Shown piece by piece: positions 1-6,017 of a stretch of 7,284 bases of DNA. How positions within the stretch are numbered: the first letter of the stretch is position 1; every line of letters starts with the position of its first letter. The notes beneath the pieces are model-generated. The model had not been told where the DNA came from, did no database searches, and saw only the letters and a program-made list of their open reading frames with translations. The translations under genes and the position numbers were made by a program. Origin of the DNA: Elusimicrobia bacterium CG08_land_8_20_14_0_20_59_10 (GTDB lineage Bacteria > Elusimicrobiota > Elusimicrobia > Elusimicrobiales > UBA9959). The stretch lies in assembly GCA_002779045.1 (NCBI GenBank), contig PEXO01000344.1, positions 1 to 7,284 on the forward strand, given 5' to 3'.

Positions 1-277
1 TCAGGAACAGCAGCCACATGGGCGACCAATAGGGGAACAGCAGGTAAAAAAGCGCAGCGCTGGTGAGCAGGTTTATCCAGACCGTGATGCCGCGTATATG
101 GCGCGTGAACTGCATCAGCCTGTAGGTATTGGCGCTGAGCCAGTAATTAAGCGCGGAAGAGGCGGTCAGCAGGGCGAAAGACGCGTAGGTCACGCTCTTT
201 TCCGGTTCCGAGAAGAAGATGGCCAACAATATGAGTATGACGGCGAACGGCGTGAAATAATAGTTCAGGATATGCAT
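1..277 (-). CDS. Partial multi-span membrane protein of unknown function (N-terminal 92 codons)
   Basis: An open frame starts at ATG 277-275 and runs to the left edge without a stop, giving 92 complete codons of the N-terminus. The protein begins MHILNYYFTPFAVILILLAI. It shows hydrophobic stretches at about residues 6-22, 30-48, 62-81 and from 85 onward, so it is an integral membrane protein with at least four spans. There is no cleavable signal peptide. A basic loop (RHIRG, about 59-63) lies between spans two and three. The start is supported by GGAAGG at 287-282 and by its position one base after the rsmG stop (TAA 281-279), which makes it the next gene of the same operon. I do not recognise the family and no catalytic motif is visible in this part. 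A gene is well supported; its function is unknown. Confidence 0.72.
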   Translation of the reverse strand, partial: MHILNYYFTPFAVILILLAIFFSEPEKSVTYASFALLTASSALNYWLSANTYRLMQFTRHIRGITVWINLLTSAALFYLLFPYWSPMWLLFL

Positions 278-278
278 A

Positions 279-935
279 TTACCTTCCGGTTCTCTTTATA
301 ACAAGAATAAAACGGTCCTCTTTTTCACCGGGCAGCCTGTAGCCCGCTTTTTCCACCACGGCGGCGCGGGCTTTGAGCAGGGCTCTTTCCAGCACCGGGC
401 GTTCCTGTGCCAGCTGTGCCGCGCTCTGCCAGGCCAGGAACACCCCCCCCTGCGTCACCATATTTAAGCATTGGGGCAGTACATTTTCAAGTCTCCCCAT
501 GGCGCGCTCAAGGACGGCGCTGTAGCGCGCGGTCCTGGGGCCTTCCCCCACCCTGCGCTGGAACACCGCGGCGTTGGCCGCTCCCATGTCGGAGAGGGTT
601 TGCGCCAGGAATGCGCAGCGCTTGCCGTTGGAGTCCAGCAGCTCGAAGCGGAACTCCTCCAGCGCCGCCGCCAGCGGCGCTCCGGGAAACCCCGCCCCGG
701 TGCCGGAGTCGGCTATCAGGGCGCCGCTTGTTACGTAGCGCCGCAGTACCGGGACCGCGGCCAGCGAGTCGCATATGTGGCGCGTCCAGAGCTCAGGCTC
801 GTCCGCTTTCGAGACCAGGTTCATCACGGCATTGCTTTCCTTCAGCCGCGCGGCGAATAGTTCCAGCTTAGTCTCCTGCGCCGCGTCCAGACGGAGGCCC
901 CAGGCCGCGAATTTCTCTTTAAGTTCTTCGTTCAT
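279..935 (-). CDS. rsmG: 16S rRNA (guanine-N7) methyltransferase RsmG (GidB)
   Basis: RsmG transfers a methyl group from S-adenosylmethionine to N7 of the conserved guanine (G527 in E. coli numbering) of the 16S rRNA 530 loop. It is cytoplasmic. The 218-residue length fits the family. Visible motifs: RHICDSL at 52-58; the SAM-binding loop ADSGTGAGFPG at 75-85; LLDSNGKR at 99-106, equivalent to LLDSLGKR in E. coli; a conserved Arg at 128; ERA at 143-145 where SRA is usual; and the end LPG...RFILVIKRT at 201-216. The ATG overlaps the mnmG stop as ATGA (935-932), and GGAAAG lies 5 nt upstream. Two oddities: the conserved Lys of the ALKG segment is Gln170 (AWQS), and codons 162-165 contain a run of eight G (450-443). 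The identification is secure; full activity is not proven. Confidence 0.95.
   Translation of the reverse strand: MNEELKEKFAAWGLRLDAAQETKLELFAARLKESNAVMNLVSKADEPELWTRHICDSLAAVPVLRRYVTSGALIADSGTGAGFPGAPLAAALEEFRFELLDSNGKRCAFLAQTLSDMGAANAAVFQRRVGEGPRTARYSAVLERAMGRLENVLPQCLNMVTQGGVFLAWQSAAQLAQERPVLERALLKARAAVVEKAGYRLPGEKEDRFILVIKRTGR
282..287 (-). promoter_or_regulatory. Ribosome binding site of the downstream membrane gene, inside the rsmG 3' end
   Basis: The minus strand reads GGAAGGTAATATG. The GGAAGG is formed by the last two codons of rsmG (Gly-Arg) and lies 4 nt before ATG 277-275, with the rsmG TAA in between. It decides the start of the partial membrane gene and suggests translational coupling to rsmG. 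The spacing is rather short. Confidence 0.5.
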
Positions 936-2782
936 TCGTGCTTTCCGTTCTTCCGGGTTTCCCCGTCCCCCGGGGGACGGGCGGGTCTGCTCCGCTTAAC
1001 AATAGCTTCGCAGGACCACGCGTCGGTCTGTGCGCGGCGCTGTTTCTCTATATTTACCCACAGCAGGTTTATGTCGGACGGGGTCAGCCCGGGGATGCGC
1101 CCCGCCTGCGCCAGCGTAAGCGGCCTGATCTTTTGCAGTTTATGCCTGGCCTCGTTGGACAGGCCGGCGGTTTTTGCATAATCAAGATCGGCGGGCAGCC
1201 GCAGCTGTTCGAACTTTTTCAGGCGGTCCGCTTCTTTGCGGTTGTGCCCGATATAGACGGCGTATTTCTTTTCTATCTCCGCGGTGGCCGCGGCTTTTTC
1301 CAGCGTCCACGGCCCGTCATCCGGGAGCCGGGCTTTTGTCTTTTGCCCGGCGCAAAGGTCCGCAACTGCCCCGGCATAGGCCTTGAAGGAGGAGGCGTGC
1401 GTCTTTGGCAGCAGGCCCAGCCCGAAGCCGTGCGGCGCCAGGCGCAGGTCGGCATTGTCCTGGCGCAGCATCAGCCGGTACTCGGCGCGCGAGGTGAAGA
1501 TGCGGTAGGGTTCGTCCACGCCTTTTGAGACCAGGTCGTCTATCATCACGCCTATATAGGCCTCGTCGCGCCGCAGGACCAGCGGCTCCCGGCCGCGCTG
1601 GCGGAGGGCCGCGTTTATGCCGGCCACCAGCCCCTGTGCCGCGGCTTCCTCGTAGCCGGTGGTGCCGTTCACCTGCCCGGCCATAAAAAGTCCTTTCACG
1701 GCGCGCGTCTCCAGCGTATAATCCAGTCCGGACGGGTTGCAGTAATCGTATTCTATCCCGTACCCGGCCCGCATTATCTCCGCGCGCTCCAGGCCCGGCA
1801 CGGAGCGGACTATCTCCAGCTGCGTTTCTTCCGGAAGGCTTGTGGAAAGCCCGTTCACATAATATTCCTCGGTGTCGAAGCCTTCCGGCTCCAGGAACAG
1901 GTGATGCGCGCTGTGATGCGGGAATTTTACCACCTTGTCCTCTATGGAGGGGCAGTAACGGGGCCCCGTGGACTTTATCTTGCCGCTGTACAGCGGCGAG
2001 CCGTGCAGGCCGGCCCTGATGATCTCCGCGGTACGCGCCGTGGTGTGCGTTATCCAGCAGGGGAGCAGGGTATTGGTTATGGCGGGCGTGAAATGGGAGA
2101 ACGGCCCCGCCGGGGAATCCGGGTCCTGCCTGTCGCATTTGGAGAAATCAATGCCGCGCGCGTGCAGGCGCATGGGAGTGCCTGTTTTAAACCTGGCAAG
2201 TTTCAGGCCCAGGGAGCGCAGGCTTTCCGAAAGGGGGCCGCTGGGCGGATGGTTGTAGCGGCCGCCCGGGAAGGAGCGCAGGCCGATATGTATTATGCCG
2301 CGCATGAAGGTGCCGGCCGTCAGTATTACCGCCGCGGCGCGGTAGCGCGTGCCGCGCGCGGTCTCCACGCCGGTTGCTTTGCCCCCGCGCGTAAGCACGC
2401 GGACCGCTTCGTCCTGTACGGCCAGCAGTCCGCCCTGCAGCTCCAGCGCGTGTTTCATTGAGAACTGGTAAAGCTTCTTGTCGCACTGCGCGCGCGGGGA
2501 CCGGACGGCGGCCCCTTTGGAGGTGTTAAGCATATGGCAGCCTAGCATGGCCCTGTCGGTTATTTTAGCCATCTCTCCGCCCAGCGCGTCCAGCTCGCGC
2601 ACAAGCTGCCCCTTTCCCACGCCGCCTATGGAGGGATTGCAGGACATCTGCGCTATGGTGTCCAGGTCCTGGGTCAATAGCAGCGTTCTTGAACCAAGGC
2701 GGGCGGCCGCCAGCGCCGCCTCGCAGCCGGCATGCCCGCCGCCTATCACGATAACTTCAAAATCCTGCGGGTAGTTGAACAT
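932..2782 (-). CDS. mnmG: tRNA wobble-uridine carboxymethylaminomethyl synthesis enzyme MnmG (GidA)
   Basis: MnmG is the FAD-dependent partner of MnmE. Together they install the 5-(carboxy)methylaminomethyl group on U34 of tRNAs reading split codon boxes, using methylene-tetrahydrofolate, NADH and glycine or ammonium. At 616 residues it is full length (E. coli 629). Seen: the Rossmann FAD motif IGGGHAG at 13-19; SCNPSIGGVGKGQLVRE at 47-63 with Cys48; KTGTP at 199-203; GPRYCPSIEDK at 273-283 with Cys277, matching the second conserved cysteine; GQVNGTTGYEEAAAQG at 369-384; TSRAEYRLMLRQDNADLRL at 430-448; and the C-terminal LDY...GLSNEARHKL and RPLTLAQAGRIPG segments at about 533-565, which are the MnmE- and tRNA-binding region. 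ATG at 2782 gives the canonical N-terminus. No Shine-Dalgarno is seen; the start lies 2 nt after the upstream TGA, so coupled translation is likely. The last ~28 residues are a charged tail with no family motif. Confidence 0.97.
   Translation of the reverse strand: MFNYPQDFEVIVIGGGHAGCEAALAAARLGSRTLLLTQDLDTIAQMSCNPSIGGVGKGQLVRELDALGGEMAKITDRAMLGCHMLNTSKGAAVRSPRAQCDKKLYQFSMKHALELQGGLLAVQDEAVRVLTRGGKATGVETARGTRYRAAAVILTAGTFMRGIIHIGLRSFPGGRYNHPPSGPLSESLRSLGLKLARFKTGTPMRLHARGIDFSKCDRQDPDSPAGPFSHFTPAITNTLLPCWITHTTARTAEIIRAGLHGSPLYSGKIKSTGPRYCPSIEDKVVKFPHHSAHHLFLEPEGFDTEEYYVNGLSTSLPEETQLEIVRSVPGLERAEIMRAGYGIEYDYCNPSGLDYTLETRAVKGLFMAGQVNGTTGYEEAAAQGLVAGINAALRQRGREPLVLRRDEAYIGVMIDDLVSKGVDEPYRIFTSRAEYRLMLRQDNADLRLAPHGFGLGLLPKTHASSFKAYAGAVADLCAGQKTKARLPDDGPWTLEKAAATAEIEKKYAVYIGHNRKEADRLKKFEQLRLPADLDYAKTAGLSNEARHKLQKIRPLTLAQAGRIPGLTPSDINLLWVNIEKQRRAQTDAWSCEAIVKRSRPARPPGDGETRKNGKHE
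962..981. repeat. Perfect 20-bp palindrome in the 3' end of mnmG
   Basis: CCCGTCCCCCGGGGGACGGG is identical to its own reverse complement. On the mnmG strand it encodes part of the poorly conserved tail (R-P-P-G-D-G) and ends 26 nt before the rsmG ATG. The RNA could form a GC-only hairpin of about 8 bp with a 4-nt loop. No U-tract follows, so it is not a standard intrinsic terminator. Its function is unknown. Confidence 0.55.
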
Positions 2783-2784
2783 AG

Positions 2785-3528
2785 TCAGAACAGCAATAAC
2801 AGCGCCTGGTATTCCTCCGGCAGCAGCAGGGCGATATTGTAAAGGAAAAGAGCGGAGCCGGTCATCGTCAGGAACACCGCCGCCGCCGCCCGCGGAGCTC
2901 CGGTCCCGCCGGCCAGGCGCAGCGCTTTAACCAGGAAAATAAAATACCATAACGCCATTGCTATGGTGGAGAGTTCGTAGAGCCGGCTGGAGGAAAAGTA
3001 TATGGCAAGTCCCTCCAGCGGCAGGAACGCAGAGCCTATGGCAAAAGCGGCCAGCAGGACGCGCAGCATGCCGTGAAAACTTTCCCCGGCCGCCCGGAAC
3101 CGGTACCAGGCCGCCGCGGCCGGCGGTATGGCCGCCAGGGCGAGCGCCGCGGGGTATTCTTTCAGGACGCCCAGCGCCGCGAAATAAGCGAAGGCCGCCG
3201 CCAGCCCCAGCAGCAGGCGCGGGCCGATGCGGCCGGCAGAGAGGATGGCGGTTATGCGCGGCAGAAAAACCGCGCACAAGAACGTGGTTATTGCCCCCCC
3301 GGCGGTCCCGGCCAGGAGGTAGACCGCAAAAGGCCGGCCGAAGACGGAAGACGGGGCTTCCGGCATGAACGACGCCGGCAGAAAGGCAGCCGCGGCCGCC
3401 GAGCCCAGGGTGTATAGAGCGAATAAGAGGAATGCCGGCGCCGCGGCGGCGCGTTCTTTTAAAAGGATGCCCAGCGCCTCCGAGGGGCGGGTCAGCACTT
3501 TGCCGAAAAGAAGAGCGGTCTCTCGCAT
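2785..3528 (-). CDS. Yip1-like polytopic membrane protein
   Basis: A 247-residue, very alanine-rich integral membrane protein with six or seven hydrophobic segments, at about 28-50, 67-89, 104-121, 126-141, 153-178, 184-203 and 213-235. The N-terminus (VLTRPSEALGILLKERAAAA, about 11-30, with a span right after it) resembles Yip1-type proteins, where a short amphipathic lead with an R/K-P-x-x-A-like pattern precedes the first span. That resemblance is from memory and moderate. No catalytic motif is visible, and bacterial Yip1-like proteins have no settled function. The ATG is one base after the mnmE TAA (TAATATG), with GGGGA at 3539-3535 as a weak ribosome site. The stop lies 2 nt before mnmG. 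It is thus embedded between the genes of two enzymes that form one complex and is surely co-transcribed with them. It could be a passenger or could serve at the membrane; nothing here decides. Confidence 0.8.
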   Translation of the reverse strand: MRETALLFGKVLTRPSEALGILLKERAAAAPAFLLFALYTLGSAAAAAFLPASFMPEAPSSVFGRPFAVYLLAGTAGGAITTFLCAVFLPRITAILSAGRIGPRLLLGLAAAFAYFAALGVLKEYPAALALAAIPPAAAAWYRFRAAGESFHGMLRVLLAAFAIGSAFLPLEGLAIYFSSSRLYELSTIAMALWYFIFLVKALRLAGGTGAPRAAAAVFLTMTGSALFLYNIALLLPEEYQALLLLF

Positions 3529-3529
3529 A

Positions 3530-4894
3530 TTATTTCCCCACGCAGAAGTTCTTGAAGATGTTTTTCAGCACTTCTTCCGGCGCGGTTTCTCCCAGTATGG
3601 AGGCGAGCGAGTCCAGCGCGCGCCGGAGATGCTCGGCCTGCAGTTCCGGTTCCCGGCTTTTTGCCCGCAAAAGTCCTAACAGGCGCTCCAGTTCGGCGGC
3701 GGCGCCGCACAGCGCCTCAAAGTGGCGCGAGAAAGTGACCACGGCCTGTGCCCCGTCCTTCATGACCTTTCGCTGTTTCGCTACCAGGGCGCTGCGCAGG
3801 GCGGCAAGCCCTGCGCCGGTCCTGGAGGAGACCCTTAGTCCCGTGCCGCTTACCGCCGGGGGCAGGTCCGCTTTGGCAAGCACGCGGATCATCCCGGGCG
3901 GGCGGACGGCTGCGCCGCGCGTCTGCCGCTCGGCCAGTCTGTCGCTTGGGGTGAACTTCACCGAGGAATCCTTGAGCAGGAGCACGAGGTCGGCTGCTTC
4001 CATGGCTTTTCTTGTGCGCCGCATCCCTTCCGTTTCAAGCGCCCCGCCCTGCGCGGCATTGAGGCCGGCCGTGTCGGTGAAGATCACTGAAAAACCGTGT
4101 ATCTCCAGTTCCACGTCCAGCGTGTCCCGGGTGGTGCCGGCTTCGGGCGAGACTATCGCGCGGTCATAGCCCAGCAGGGCATTGAGCAGGGAAGATTTTC
4201 CGGAGTTGGGCGCGCCGGCAATAACCACCCTGATGCCTTCGCGTATGCCGCGGCCGCTTTCGAACCCGGCCGCCAGCTTGAGCGTATCCTCCCTTACCGC
4301 CGAGATCCCGCGCGCGAACCGCGCGAGATCGAGCGGGGGAGTTTCGTCGTAAGGATCGTCAAGGCGCGCTTCCAGCTGCGCGAGCAGGCGAATAAGTTTA
4401 TCTTTGAGCGCCCGCACCCTGGCCGACAGGGCTCCGTTAACCTGCGCGATCGCCGCGCGGTGCGCGGCTTCGCTGCCCGAAGCTATCAGCCCTCCCACGG
4501 CTTCCGCCTGGGCCAGGTCCAGCTTGCCGTTGAGGAAAGCGCGCAGCGTGAACTCCCCCGGCGCGGCGGGCCTTGCGCCGGCCTTTACGGCCAGGTTGAG
4601 TATTGTGCGGATTATGAAAGGCGAACCGTGGCAGGAGATCTCCACGGTGTCCTGGCCGGTGCAGCTGGCCGGGGCGCGAAAAAAAACAGCCACGACCCTG
4701 TCTATGGGTTTCTTCCCGTCCTTTACGTCAAGCAGGAGGGCGCGGCGGTGCGGCGGGGTTTTTTGCGACGGATGTGTGAAAGCGGCCGCGGCCCGGAAAG
4801 CCCCGGGACCGGACAGGCGGATGACGGCCAGCGCGCCCGTTCCGGGCGGGGTGGCCTGCGCTACTATTGTCTGGTCCGTATCTGGGATCCGCAT
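3530..4894 (-). CDS. mnmE: tRNA modification GTPase MnmE (TrmE)
   Basis: MnmE is a potassium-activated, dimerising GTPase that works with MnmG on U34 of tRNA. At 454 residues it matches the E. coli length exactly. Domains in order: N-terminal folate-binding domain, 1-~120 (QTIVAQATPPGTGALAVIRL at 8-27, SCHG at 87-90, PGEFTLRAFLNGKLDL at 112-127); helical domain; G domain ~220-375 with G1 GAPNSGKSS 227-235 including the K+-binding Asn230, G2 GTTRD 253-257, G3 DTAGL 274-278 and G5 SSRTG 356-360; then the second half of the helical domain, ending FCVGK with the catalytic Cys451. The odd point is G4: NKxD is AKAD here (340-343), so the guanine-specifying Asn is Ala. The ATG is fixed by the conserved N-terminus, but no Shine-Dalgarno precedes it. 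Instead a hairpin with an AU-rich tail ends 11 nt upstream. Confidence 0.97.
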   Translation of the reverse strand: MRIPDTDQTIVAQATPPGTGALAVIRLSGPGAFRAAAAFTHPSQKTPPHRRALLLDVKDGKKPIDRVVAVFFRAPASCTGQDTVEISCHGSPFIIRTILNLAVKAGARPAAPGEFTLRAFLNGKLDLAQAEAVGGLIASGSEAAHRAAIAQVNGALSARVRALKDKLIRLLAQLEARLDDPYDETPPLDLARFARGISAVREDTLKLAAGFESGRGIREGIRVVIAGAPNSGKSSLLNALLGYDRAIVSPEAGTTRDTLDVELEIHGFSVIFTDTAGLNAAQGGALETEGMRRTRKAMEAADLVLLLKDSSVKFTPSDRLAERQTRGAAVRPPGMIRVLAKADLPPAVSGTGLRVSSRTGAGLAALRSALVAKQRKVMKDGAQAVVTFSRHFEALCGAAAELERLLGLLRAKSREPELQAEHLRRALDSLASILGETAPEEVLKNIFKNFCVGK

Positions 4895-4937
4895 GTTAAA
4901 ATTAAACAGCGTGACAGCGCAGGGGCTGTCACGCTGT
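4895..4937 (-). terminator. Intercistronic hairpin with U-rich tail between khpB and mnmE (terminator or attenuator)
   Basis: The minus strand has ACAGCGTGACAG (4937-4926), an 8-nt loop CCCCTGCG (4925-4918) and CTGTCACGCTGT (4917-4906), a perfect 12-bp stem. It is followed by TTAATTTTAAC (4905-4895) and then the mnmE ATG. Stem plus U-rich tract look like a Rho-independent terminator on the transcribed strand only; the opposite strand has no T-run. The tract is interrupted by AA, so termination may be partial. The mnmE start follows directly, leaving no room for a new promoter after it. It more likely acts as an attenuator, an mRNA-end or processing structure, or a translation-modulating element than as an absolute end of transcription. 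Confidence 0.7.
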
Positions 4938-4952
4938 GTCTGTGCCCGCGGA

Positions 4953-5987
4953 CTACTTCTGTTCCGTGGGTTGTTTTACCGGGGCCGCCTGCTGGGCGGG
5001 CTGCTGCTCCGGGACCGCCTGTTGGGCGGCGGGGGCGCTCTCCGGCTGTGTTTCCCGTACCGGCGCGGTTTCCGGCCGGACGTTCTCGGTGCGGCGTATA
5101 ACTACTTTGCGCCAGCGGCCTTCGCCTTCGGAAGTAGTTTCGATGCCCGGGTACGAGGCTTTTACCATATTATGTACCATTTTCCTCATAGGGGCCGGCA
5201 TGGGGTCAAGCCTGACCGGGGCGGAGGTATTCTTCACCGAATTCACGGCGTCCTCCACGGCGCTGGCCAGTTCCTTTTCCTTGCGGTCCCAGTAGCCGCC
5301 GGTGTCCAGGCGCAGGGCCGGGTGCGGCTCGCGCTTGCGGCTCACTATCGAGTTGATCACGAACTGCAGGGCCTGCAGCCCCCGCCCGTTCTCCTCGGTG
5401 AACACTGTGTGGTCGGCGCATTCGAAGCGGACGAAGATAAGGTTCTCCGCTGTTTCATACCTGGCTTCGGTTACCTTAGCTTCGGCGCCCATCAGGGAGG
5501 TTATCCTGAGCAGCGCGGCTTTAGCGTGCTCAACCGGGTCAACCGCCGGCTGCATGGACAGGAATTCCGCTCCGAGGGGCTCTTCCTTGTAAACGCGGTC
5601 TCTTGAGCCGGCCGGTTCGCGGCGTCCGCGTTCGGGGCGCGCTTCTTCCTGCCGGGGTTGCGGGAGCCTGGCGTCTTCGTAGCCGTAACGGCCGGGGCGC
5701 CTGGGCGCCGAGGGACGGCTTTCGCGGGCTCCTCCGCGCGTATCGCGGCGTCCTCCGCGCGTATCGCGCCTGGGACCGCGCCCGCGTGGCTCGTCGCCGC
5801 CGCGTCCGCTGGTCCAGCTCTTTTCCCGCAGGATAACGCAGGCTTTCCTGGCGCCTATCCCCAGGAATCCCGACTTGCCTTCGCTTACCACTACCACCTC
5901 GACCTGGTCGCGCCGCAGGCCCATTTCAGCAAGGCCTTTCTCTACGGCGTCCTGTATCGTTTTTGCTTCTGTCTTTGTCTCTCTCAT
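4953..5987 (-). CDS. khpB: RNA-binding protein KhpB (Jag/EloR family), Jag-N, KH and R3H domains with an RGG-rich linker
   Basis: KhpB/Jag proteins are cytoplasmic RNA-binding regulators, in Gram-positives linked to cell elongation and usually paired with KhpA. The 344 residues show: a Jag-N domain at ~5-55 (TIQDAVEKGLAEMGL, then KSGFLGIGARKA at 38-49); a disordered Arg/Gly-rich linker at ~56-135 with RGG at 62-64, 77-79 and 84-86 and a doubled RRDTRGG; a KH_jag domain at ~140-215 (GLQALQFVINSIVSRKR at 203-219); an R3H domain at ~255-299 (RKMVH with R268 and H272, then VVIRR); and a Pro/Gln/Ala-rich tail from 300. The KH loop, normally GxxG, reads EENG at 198-201. The start at ATG 5987 has an excellent GGAGGAG 7 nt upstream. 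The gene sits 30 nt after yidC, the usual neighbour. The family call is firm; KH-domain RNA binding is uncertain. Confidence 0.93.
   Translation of the reverse strand: MRETKTEAKTIQDAVEKGLAEMGLRRDQVEVVVVSEGKSGFLGIGARKACVILREKSWTSGRGGDEPRGRGPRRDTRGGRRDTRGGARESRPSAPRRPGRYGYEDARLPQPRQEEARPERGRREPAGSRDRVYKEEPLGAEFLSMQPAVDPVEHAKAALLRITSLMGAEAKVTEARYETAENLIFVRFECADHTVFTEENGRGLQALQFVINSIVSRKREPHPALRLDTGGYWDRKEKELASAVEDAVNSVKNTSAPVRLDPMPAPMRKMVHNMVKASYPGIETTSEGEGRWRKVVIRRTENVRPETAPVRETQPESAPAAQQAVPEQQPAQQAAPVKQPTEQK
5730..5771 (-). repeat. Two-copy 21-bp tandem repeat in the khpB linker
   Basis: An exact 18-nt match occurs at 5730-5747 and 5751-5768, a period of 21 nt. It encodes RRDTRGG twice in a row (residues 73-79 and 80-86), so frame is kept and each copy adds one RGG motif. 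It looks like an in-frame duplication that could vary in copy number between relatives. Confidence 0.75.
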
Positions 5988-5994
5988 TTAGTGT

Positions 5995-6001
5995 CTCCTC
6001 C
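5995..6001 (-). promoter_or_regulatory. Strong Shine-Dalgarno of khpB
   Basis: GGAGGAG lies 7 nt before the ATG at 5987, inside the 30-nt gap after the yidC stop. It fixes the khpB start. It is the only near-consensus ribosome site in the window, in contrast to mnmE and mnmG, which have none. Confidence 0.85.
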
Positions 6002-6017
6002 GTATCGCTAACAAAAT

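Noticed and set aside
98..301. 67-codon plus-strand frame at the left edge
   Set aside because: The opposite strand carries a better supported membrane protein start with a ribosome site and operon context.
3432..4169. 245-codon open frame on the plus strand
   Set aside because: Shadow of mnmE; rich in Ser, Ala and Arg with no domain pattern.
4752..4764. A-run in mnmE (CAA AAA ACC) as a programmed frameshift site
   Set aside because: The phase does not fit an X XXY YYZ slippery heptamer, and MnmE is full length in one frame.
4953..5085. Imperfect repeats in the Pro/Gln-rich khpB tail as a separate repeat element
   Set aside because: The similarity follows from the low-complexity AQQ/QQP coding sequence; no exact unit of useful length repeats.
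4097..5101. 334-codon open frame on the plus strand
   Set aside because: Antisense to mnmE and the khpB 3' end, Arg/Gly-rich in the manner of a GC-rich shadow, with no motif.
4404..5606. 400-codon open frame on the plus strand
   Set aside because: It lies opposite mnmE and khpB, whose proteins show clear family motifs. Long antisense frames are common in GC-rich coding DNA and this one has no recognisable domain.
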